Source: Klebsiella michiganensis | Lineage (GTDB): Bacteria; Pseudomonadota; Gammaproteobacteria; Enterobacterales; Enterobacteriaceae | Length of the DNA stretch: 64,000 nucleotides | Reading direction: 5' to 3' | Assembly (NCBI GenBank): GCA_000963575.1 | Contig: CP011077.1 | Span: forward strand, 2,418,001-2,482,000 | Shown here: piece after piece, positions 58,042 through 64,000 of the stretch | Position numbering within the stretch: position 1 is the stretch's first letter | Layout of the letters: the number at the start of each line of letters is the position of its first letter | Program-made: the position numbers and the translations under genes | The notes under the pieces: model-generated | The model's input: the letters and a program-made list of their open reading frames with translations, nothing else | Told to the model about the DNA's origin: nothing | The model's database searches: none

Positions 58042-58929
58042 TTACTTGATACCTGAGAAACCAAAACTTCGCAGAAACTGCTTCTGGAAGGCGATGAAGG
58101 CGAGCATCAGCGGCAGGCAAACCATAATGGTGCCCGCGCTGATGGTGCCCCACTGGCCGCCGGACTCGGCGCCCATAGCAAACGAAACTAATCCCACCGT
58201 CAGCACCTGTTTGTCCGGGTCATTGAGCATCATTAGCGGCCACAGGTACTCGTTCCAGTGGTAGGTAATACTCACGGTGGCGAAGGCCAGCACTGACGGC
58301 CAGCACATCGGCAGCAGTACGCGGTAAAGCACCTGCCACCAGCGGCAGCCCTCCATCAGTGCGGCCTCCTCCAGCTCTTTTGGGATCGCGAGGAATGCCT
58401 GGCGCATCAGGAACACGCCAAACGCGGAGGTGAAATACGGCATCATCACGCCGGTTAGCGTATTGAGCAGCCCGAGGGTTTTCAGCGTCATCATGTTCGG
58501 CACCATCATCACCACCGGCATGATCATTAACTGCACCAGAAACAGCAGGAACAGCGTCTGCTTGCCGCGAAATTCATGGCAGGCAAAAACATATCCGGCG
58601 GTGGTGATGGTGATGAGCTGCACGAAGAAAGTACCGAAGCTGAAAATCAGCGTATTGGCGTACAAACTGAGCCAGTCGGCGCTCTGCCACGCATCGCGGA
58701 AGTTATCCAGCGTGAGCGGAAAGCGCGGCAAAACAGAGGCCATGCCTTCGCCAAACGTACTGGCGCTAAAGGCCGAGGAAAGCATCCAGATAAACGGGCT
58801 AACCCACAGCAAGGCCAGGCAACACATCAGCACGCTCAGCGTGATGCCCTTTGATTTGCGCAGGCGCAACCACAGCGGCTGCGGCACGCTACGCGCGTTG
58901 ACAACGGACCCAGAAAACTCAACGCTCAT
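58042..58929 (-). CDS. ABC importer permease, UgpE type
   Basis: A 295-residue permease with six membrane segments. The EAA loop is FLAIPKELEEAALMEGCRWWQVLYRVLLPM, and the protein ends FIAFQKQFLRSFGFSGIK, typical of UgpE/MalG. The ATG at 58929 overlaps the previous gene by 11 bp; a frame start at 58977 lies inside that gene. It forms the channel with the permease encoded just upstream. Confidence 0.92.
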   Translation of the reverse strand: MSVEFSGSVVNARSVPQPLWLRLRKSKGITLSVLMCCLALLWVSPFIWMLSSAFSASTFGEGMASVLPRFPLTLDNFRDAWQSADWLSLYANTLIFSFGTFFVQLITITTAGYVFACHEFRGKQTLFLLFLVQLMIMPVVMMVPNMMTLKTLGLLNTLTGVMMPYFTSAFGVFLMRQAFLAIPKELEEAALMEGCRWWQVLYRVLLPMCWPSVLAFATVSITYHWNEYLWPLMMLNDPDKQVLTVGLVSFAMGAESGGQWGTISAGTIMVCLPLMLAFIAFQKQFLRSFGFSGIK

Positions 58930-59794
58930 GGTGGGCGCCCCTTTCCAGCAGCTTAAGGTTAACGAACGAGAAGACAAACAGGCCGGCCAGCGTCAGGAAG
59001 GTGGCGGCTGAAGCTTTGCCTAAATCATGGGTATCCCAGGCGAGACTCTGGATGTAATACAGCAGCACGGTCGTGGCATTATCCGGCCCGCCGCGCGTCA
59101 TTACCGCGACGTGGTCTATCTGGGTTATGGAGTAGATAAGCGCGGTGGTTATCACAAAGCTCAGCGTCGGGCGCAGCAGCGGTAAAGTGACTTTGAAAAA
59201 CACCTGCGTTGAGGTCGCTCCTTCCATGATCGCCGCTTCACGCGCCGAGGCTGGCAGGCTTTGTAACCCGGCGAGGAAGAACAGCATGTAGTAGCCCGCA
59301 AACTTCCAGACGCCAATCAGCGCCAGGGCGTACAGCGCACTGTTGCTGCGTCCCAGCCAGTTGTTATTCATCGGCCCGAAGAGCTTCGCCAGGTAGTAAT
59401 CCAGCATGCCCATGCCCGGCATAAAGATGAACAGCCACAGCGCCGCCGCGCTAACCATTGGGATGATCATCGGGAAGAAAAACGCCGTCCGCAGCCAGCG
59501 GTTAATGCGGTGGTTTTCCCAAAGGGCAACCGCCAGCAGCAGCGCGAGCGCCACGCCCGGAATCACGGTCAGCACGATGTAAAACAGATTGTTCACCAGC
59601 GATTTCCAGAAAACCGGGTCGGCGAAAAGGCGAACATAGTTACCTGCGCCCACATATGCCCCGGCCTCACCCGCCAGACGTGTATCAAACAGGCTGTCGT
59701 ACACCGAGCGGATCAGCGGGAACCAGGTAAAGAGCAGTAAAAAGATCAAAGATGGCGTGAGGATCAGCCACGGAAGCCAGGGGCGTTTTGCCAT
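58919..59794 (-). CDS. ABC importer permease, UgpA type
   Basis: A 291-residue permease: an N-terminal membrane segment WLPWLILTPSLIFLLLFTWFPL, then PMIIPMVSAAALWLFIF, and the EAA loop LQSLPASAREAAIMEGATSTQVFFKVTLPLLRP. It is the first gene of the operon permease-permease-gpdQ-ATPase-binding protein. The ATG at 59794 is used; a TTG lies 9 bp earlier. Repeats of CTGAC spaced 7 and 11 bp at about 59804-59828 hint at a PhoB site, but this is weak. Confidence 0.9.
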   Translation of the reverse strand: MAKRPWLPWLILTPSLIFLLLFTWFPLIRSVYDSLFDTRLAGEAGAYVGAGNYVRLFADPVFWKSLVNNLFYIVLTVIPGVALALLLAVALWENHRINRWLRTAFFFPMIIPMVSAAALWLFIFMPGMGMLDYYLAKLFGPMNNNWLGRSNSALYALALIGVWKFAGYYMLFFLAGLQSLPASAREAAIMEGATSTQVFFKVTLPLLRPTLSFVITTALIYSITQIDHVAVMTRGGPDNATTVLLYYIQSLAWDTHDLGKASAATFLTLAGLFVFSFVNLKLLERGAHHER

Positions 59795-59976
59795 TGTCTG
59801 CAAACCTGTCAGGGGTCAGAAGTCAGTCAGTATGGGAGGGATTTATGGCAGAAACGTTACGGGGAAATGGCAGTTTGGCGGTAGGTAAAACAGGCAGCTT
59901 CCCGGCTGAGGGGTAACTGCCTGTCGTTCAAAGAGATTGTCTTTGCAGGGATATATTCTTTAACCGCGCAAAAATG

Positions 59977-60279
59977 CTACTGCATCTGTTCCAGGCTGGC
60001 CTTTTTACTTTTGCGGTTATAAAGGCACAGCTCTTTGCCCGGCACCGGGTTGCTGTTCTTAAATTTGTAGTTGCCTGAAATCACCACCGCCGAGTAACCG
60101 ACATCGTCGCTAAAGTCAGTGCGCTTCCCTTCAATCTTTTTTTCCTGCAGGGCGCTGATGGCGAGGCAGCTTTTTTGCACGTCTTTGTCCAACTGCTGCC
60201 AGGCCGCTTCCGAAGAAGCCAGGCTGCTAAAGGTCGTGAGTAATACCGGGATTGTGGCGAGAGCATATCGTTTTTTCAT
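59977..60279 (-). CDS. Small exported protein, unknown
   Basis: A 100-residue protein with a signal peptide (MKKRYALATIPVLLTTFSSLASS) and a short mature part with two cysteines (KSCLAISAL and KELCLYNRK). I do not recognise a named family. The ATG at 60279 is preceded by GAGGTCACC and fits the signal peptide, whereas the longer frame from 60315 does not. It stands alone between two ABC operons. Confidence 0.65.
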   Translation of the reverse strand: MKKRYALATIPVLLTTFSSLASSEAAWQQLDKDVQKSCLAISALQEKKIEGKRTDFSDDVGYSAVVISGNYKFKNSNPVPGKELCLYNRKSKKASLEQMQ

Positions 60280-60323
60280 GGTGACCTCGAAAACAAACGG
60301 ATAACGGGTGTTCACAACCCTCA

Positions 60324-60350
60324 GGCTGATAATCTAAAACATTATCAGCC
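60324..60350. terminator. Hairpin after the second ABC operon
   Basis: GGCTGATAAT-N7-ATTATCAGCC, a perfect 10-bp stem 34 bp past the permease stop, without a good U-run. Confidence 0.55.
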
Positions 60351-60383
60351 CGGAATTATCTGTATTGTTGTTGAGGCTGAGGT

Positions 60384-61199
60384 TCACTTACCCAGCTTCG
60401 ACAGCATTTCTGGCCGCATAAACTTATGGATGATCAGCATAAACAACAGCGACGGCACCAGTAAAATCAGCGCGGTGATAGACGACACCTGGTAATTCCC
60501 GGACATGCTGGCGTTGTATAGCAGCAGCGGCAGCGTGGTGATATCCGGGGCACCGACGAAAAAGGTGCCGGTAAACTCATCCAGCGATTCAAGGAACACA
60601 AAGATCCCGGCGGCCATAATCCCCGGTAAAGCCTGCGGCAGCACGATGTGCCAGAAGGTGAACAGCGCCCCGGCCCCTAAATTACGGGATGCCCGGGCCT
60701 GCAGCGGGTCGATAGCCGAAAAGGCGGCCACGCAGATCCAAACCGAGTACATCAGGCCATGCACGCTGTGTACCAATACCACGCCAGCCACGGTGCCGTT
60801 CAGCCCCCATTGATAAAAAAGCCGGGCGATATTCATATACACCGTCAGGTTTGGAAACGCCTGCGGGATCAAAAACAGCAGCATAAACATCACCCGGAAC
60901 GGCATCGCCCGGCGCGAAAGCGCGTACCCTGCGGGAACCGAAATTAGCAGGCAAACCAGCACCGACAGCACGGCAATAAATACGCTGGTCAGCAGCGAAC
61001 CTGAAACATCGCTGTACGGGCTAAACACCTGATACCAGTACTTTAATCCCCACTGGCTCGGCAAAGTATGTGGATAAAACCAGCTTTCTGCCACCGTCCA
61101 GATCAGCAGATTCAGCAGCGGGCCGAACATCGCAAACAGCATAAAGGCCAGCAGCAGCGCCTGCAGCAGTAGACCGAGTCGGCCTTTCACCAGGTTCAT
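60384..61199 (-). CDS. ABC importer permease, PotC/PhnV-like
   Basis: A 271-residue permease with six membrane segments. The EAA-type loop is DPLQARASRNLGAGALFTFWHIVLPQALPG, the pattern of polyamine, iron and phosphonate importers. Overlaps the preceding permease gene by 4 bp (ATGA). It is the last gene of an ATPase-binding protein-permease-permease operon. Confidence 0.88.
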   Translation of the reverse strand: MNLVKGRLGLLLQALLLAFMLFAMFGPLLNLLIWTVAESWFYPHTLPSQWGLKYWYQVFSPYSDVSGSLLTSVFIAVLSVLVCLLISVPAGYALSRRAMPFRVMFMLLFLIPQAFPNLTVYMNIARLFYQWGLNGTVAGVVLVHSVHGLMYSVWICVAAFSAIDPLQARASRNLGAGALFTFWHIVLPQALPGIMAAGIFVFLESLDEFTGTFFVGAPDITTLPLLLYNASMSGNYQVSSITALILLVPSLLFMLIIHKFMRPEMLSKLGK

Positions 61200-62029
61200 G
61201 CCTCTCCTCCTTTCTGGCGCAGGCTATGGCGCAGATAAAACCAGGACAGCGCCCCGCAAATTAGCAGGGAAATTACGCCCAGCGCGTTAGCGACCGCATA
61301 ATCGCTGTAGGAGTTAACGCGGAACGCCATGTCCACGGTCAGCATCGTTGGCGTCCCCGTGCCAATCATCAGCGGCACGGACAGAACGGACATCATGATA
61401 ACCGTGGAAAGCACCAGCGCGACGCCAATAGCCGGTAACACCTGCGGCAAAATAATGTCGAACAGAATGCGAACGCGCGAAGCGCCCAAATTGCGGGCCG
61501 CCAGCACCTGTGAAGGTTCCAGCGCCGCCATCGCCCCGCAGATAAGCAAAGTGGCAAACGCCAGTTGCTTCCAGACGAAGGTAATGATGATCCCTTTCCA
61601 GCCAAGCCAGGAGATGGTGTCCAGCGGCTGCACCAGATCGCCGGCAACCAGCATGTTATTCATCAGGCCATTTTTGGCGAGGAATGTGCGCATCATTTGC
61701 GCGGCGACGATAAACGGAATAAACAGCGGCAGGCGGTAAAGCACGCCCAGCAGTCGAACAACAAGCCGGCAGGGAGAGAGCGTAATCACCGCCGAGAGAG
61801 TAATCGACAGCACCGCCAGCAGCAGCACCGACACCAGTACGATAAACACCGTGAACAGAATATCGTTTGAATACAGCGTCAGGACTTTGGCAAAGTGCTG
61901 TAATGTCAGCGCCCCGCCATCAGAAGTAAAAGCCGCCACCAGAGAAAAGCCCAGCGGATAAAGAAACAGCCCCCCAATCATCAGCGCGGCGGGGCTCACC
62001 AGCAGCAGATAGTTTAGCGAAACGCGCAT
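61196..62029 (-). CDS. ABC importer permease, PotB/PhnU-like
   Basis: A 277-residue permease: an N-terminal segment LLLVSPAALMIGGLFLYPLG, then the EAA-type loop LEPSQVLAARNLGASRVRILFDIILPQVLP. It pairs with the next gene. It is separated from the binding-protein gene by 56 bp that contain a stable hairpin. The substrate is unknown. Confidence 0.88.
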   Translation of the reverse strand: MRVSLNYLLLVSPAALMIGGLFLYPLGFSLVAAFTSDGGALTLQHFAKVLTLYSNDILFTVFIVLVSVLLLAVLSITLSAVITLSPCRLVVRLLGVLYRLPLFIPFIVAAQMMRTFLAKNGLMNNMLVAGDLVQPLDTISWLGWKGIIITFVWKQLAFATLLICGAMAALEPSQVLAARNLGASRVRILFDIILPQVLPAIGVALVLSTVIMMSVLSVPLMIGTGTPTMLTVDMAFRVNSYSDYAVANALGVISLLICGALSWFYLRHSLRQKGGEA

Positions 62030-62052
62030 AGCAAACCTTTGAGCTTGAGCGT

Positions 62053-62076
62053 GGCGCCCGACCTGTGCCGGGCGCC
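62053..62076 (-). other. Hairpin between binding-protein and permease genes
   Basis: GGCGCCCG-N8-CGGGCGCC, a perfect 8-bp GC stem within the operon. Hairpins at this place often leave more mRNA for the binding protein than for the permeases, by partial termination or by blocking decay. Confidence 0.65.
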
Positions 62077-62085
62077 GGGAAAGGA

Positions 62086-63225
62086 TTAGTTGGACACCTG
62101 GCTTTCGTACCCTTCTTTGATGTCGTCAAAGTAAGGCGCTATCGGGAAGCTTTTCCCGTAGTCGGCGAGCGCTTTCGGGGAGATCTCGGCAAACAGTTTG
62201 CTCCAGGTCGCGTCGTCCAGCTTCGGCTGAACGTACTTCGCGTCAATGCCTGGATACCAGTTAAACTGCTTCACGATCCCGTCGGCCTGTACTTCCGGGC
62301 TGGTTGCTAACGCAATAAACTCGCGCGCCAGTTCAGGCTGTGCCGCTTTGGCCGGCGTGACGTAATACATCGGCTGCCCCGGCATTCCCGGTGAAAGTAA
62401 GGCCAGCTTGATGGACGGCGGCAGTTTGCCCTGATCTTTCCAGGTGTAGAACATATCCACCCAGACCGGCCCCATGGCAATTTCCCCACGAGTCAGCATG
62501 TCTAATGTGCCGGCGTTGCCCGGCGTAAAGGTCACGTTCTTGTTGAACGCTTTCAGTTTCTCGAAGGCCTGCGACCAGTTTTTTTCTACGCTCTTATCGT
62601 AAGGCAAGGCGGATAAACGCTGCGCATCGGTACCGTACGCGTAGATCCAGCCGACGACAAAACTGACGCCTGACATACCGTTTTTAATGCCGTTGTAGCC
62701 AAACGCCTGCGGGTGCTTCGTCGTCCACTCAACCAGCTCGTCATAAGAGGCCGGTGGCGCTTTCATGGTTTCGCTGTTCCAGGCGATGGCCGTCTGGCTC
62801 AGGAACATCGGCATCACATAGCCGTCAACGTTCACACCCAGGGCATTTTTGGCGTTATCCGCAGTGACCATGCTGCCCGTTTTGATTTGCTGGCGGTACT
62901 TTTCCAGCAGCCCTTTTTCCACCAGTTCCCCGCCCGCCTTCTGGTGAACCACCGCCACGTCGATATCCCAGGTTTTAGCCCCGCTCTGCTGCTGTGCACT
63001 CAGTTTTTCGATGATTTTATTCGAGCCTGCGTCCCCGGGGCCGGTGCCGACCACGCGCACTTTTACCCCCGGATGCGCGGCCTCAAATTTTGGCCCCAGC
63101 CAGGTTTTGACGTAATCCACCATATTCTGGTCACCGGCGGTGGCCACATTTAAAACGGTTTCCGCCTGCGCGCCATAACTTAAAAACAGCGCCGTGACGG
63201 CGGCAAGCCTGGTTTTAGTAAACAT
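62086..63225 (-). CDS. ABC importer substrate-binding protein, unknown ligand
   Basis: A 379-residue periplasmic protein with a signal peptide (cleavage near AQAET) and a SBP_bac_1/6-like fold. ETVLNVATAGDQNMVDYVKTWLGPKFEAAHPGVKVRVVGTGPGDAGS is its opening. Later TWDIDVAVVHQKAGGELVEKGLL and GEIAMGPVWVDMFYTWKDQG vaguely recall E. coli YnjB. The ligand could be a phosphonate, polyamine, sugar phosphate or thiamine-like compound; the sequence does not decide. GAGGGG precedes the ATG. Confidence 0.85.
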   Translation of the reverse strand: MFTKTRLAAVTALFLSYGAQAETVLNVATAGDQNMVDYVKTWLGPKFEAAHPGVKVRVVGTGPGDAGSNKIIEKLSAQQQSGAKTWDIDVAVVHQKAGGELVEKGLLEKYRQQIKTGSMVTADNAKNALGVNVDGYVMPMFLSQTAIAWNSETMKAPPASYDELVEWTTKHPQAFGYNGIKNGMSGVSFVVGWIYAYGTDAQRLSALPYDKSVEKNWSQAFEKLKAFNKNVTFTPGNAGTLDMLTRGEIAMGPVWVDMFYTWKDQGKLPPSIKLALLSPGMPGQPMYYVTPAKAAQPELAREFIALATSPEVQADGIVKQFNWYPGIDAKYVQPKLDDATWSKLFAEISPKALADYGKSFPIAPYFDDIKEGYESQVSN

Positions 63226-63252
63226 AATTACCCCTCAGAGAAATAGAATGGT

Positions 63253-64000
63253 TCAAGCTGTGTGGGACGAACTAAAAATATGCAGGGCTGACTCAGGCAC
63301 ATGCAGCCTGACGTTTGTATTCAGCGGCAAATTATCAACAGAATCGGCATGGAAAAGACGATCCCGGCAGCGAATGGCGTAGCGATAGTTGTGGCCAATA
63401 AAGGCGTTTTGCTCAACAACACCTTCGAGCGTTAATCCGCGTTCCGGGACAGCTTTATTTAATGATGAAAGCACGGCGTCCGAGCTTCTGAAATAAATCT
63501 CCTGTTCGCCGCTATTATTTAGCGAGGCCAACCCGAGGGTAGATATCTCTTGCGCCGTAATTCGGTTATCGGCCCCCATAAAATCAGCCACGAAAGGTGT
63601 GGCAGGTTTTTGGTAAATCTCTTCCGGGGAACCCGTTTGCTCGATTTGGCCGTTATTCAGCACGACAATACGGTCGGCCATCACCAGCGCTTCCTGCTGA
63701 TCGTGGGTGACGATCACCGAGGTGAAGCCCAGTTTCTTCTGTAGCTGCTTGATTTCGTGACGCACGTTCAGCCGGACTTTGGCATCCAGGTTCGACAGTG
63801 GCTCGTCCAGAACCAGCACATCCGGCTCAATGGCCAGCGCCCGCGCCAGGGCCACACGCTGCCGCTGCCCGCCGGAAAGCTCGGTGATTTTCGCCCCGGC
63901 AAGGCCGTTAAGGTTCACCATTTGCAATAGTTCAAGCACTCTGGCCTGGATAGCGTCCCGCCGCCATTTACGTAGCTTCAGGCCGTAGCCAATATTTTGT
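63253..64000 (-). CDS. ABC importer ATPase (partial)
   Basis: The visible 248 codons cover the region from just after the Q-loop (QNIGYGLKLRKW) through signature LSGGQRQRVALARAL, Walker B DVLVLDEPLSNLDAKVR, switch VTHDQQEALVMADRI and a C-terminal TOBE-like domain. The Walker A part lies beyond 64000. It resembles the PotA/FbpC/PhnT ATPases, with the TOBE domain short. It is the first visible gene of the operon; the binding-protein gene starts 27 bp later. Confidence 0.9.
   Translation of the reverse strand, partial: QNIGYGLKLRKWRRDAIQARVLELLQMVNLNGLAGAKITELSGGQRQRVALARALAIEPDVLVLDEPLSNLDAKVRLNVRHEIKQLQKKLGFTSVIVTHDQQEALVMADRIVVLNNGQIEQTGSPEEIYQKPATPFVADFMGADNRITAQEISTLGLASLNNSGEQEIYFRSSDAVLSSLNKAVPERGLTLEGVVEQNAFIGHNYRYAIRCRDRLFHADSVDNLPLNTNVRLHVPESALHIFSSSHTA

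Overview
The window is chromosomal DNA from a member of the Enterobacteriaceae. The evidence is a lacI-lacZ pair with E. coli-like catalytic numbering, close homologues of E. coli AnsP, PqqU/YncD, PatD, YqfB, YdcH, OrtT, Kbp and YqjH/YqjI, and a GpdQ that matches the Klebsiella (Enterobacter) aerogenes enzyme. Genus cannot be fixed from sequence alone; an Enterobacter-, Cedecea- or Klebsiella-like organism is my best guess. Most of the window is GC-rich. AT-rich accessory patches lie at about 6.5-7.2 kb, 25.9-27.1 kb and 47-48.7 kb. I see no rRNA, tRNA, CRISPR array or complete insertion sequence.

Layout. 1-6.1 kb: a partial glutathione S-transferase, lacI-lacZ without lacY or lacA, a YjbR-like protein and an EamA exporter. 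6.2-7.5 kb: a remnant of a contact-dependent inhibition (CDI) locus bounded by 27-bp direct repeats. 7.5-18.5 kb: a seven-gene efflux cluster on the minus strand (adaptor, RND pump, CusR/CusS-like two-component system, MacA, MacB, outer membrane factor) with a CusR-type box at its head. 18.7-24.9 kb: ansP, a highly structured intergenic element, an ECF sigma/anti-sigma/fasciclin operon and the PQQ receptor pqqU. 24.9-31.7 kb: small enzymes, an unrecognised AT-rich gene, yqjH-yqjI in tandem, ydcH, yqfB and an NDH-2-like flavoprotein divergent from an Rrf2 regulator.

31.9-44.1 kb is the most interesting block. It holds reverse transsulfuration genes (cystathionine beta-synthase and gamma-lyase), a GntR regulator with a frameshift, and a tightly overlapping operon: peptide-type ABC importer, M20 peptidase, D-cysteine desulfhydrase-like PLP enzyme, ornithine cyclodeaminase-like ketimine reductase and rhodanese. 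A fused double ATPase lies head-on against it. I infer a pathway that takes up a sulfur-containing peptide or conjugate and breaks it down to usable sulfur.

44.3-54.7 kb: a NicO-type Ni/Co exporter, ortT, a YnfC-like protein, kbp, an array of small orphan genes with an integrase remnant, patD, a double-Mop-domain protein, a PL7 alginate lyase, a secreted metallo-beta-lactamase-fold protein and a GNAT/MocR pair. 54.8-59.8 kb is a Ugp-like ABC operon with gpdQ embedded, probably for glycerophosphodiesters. 60.4-64.0 kb is another binding-protein ABC importer of unknown substrate, cut by the window edge inside its ATPase.
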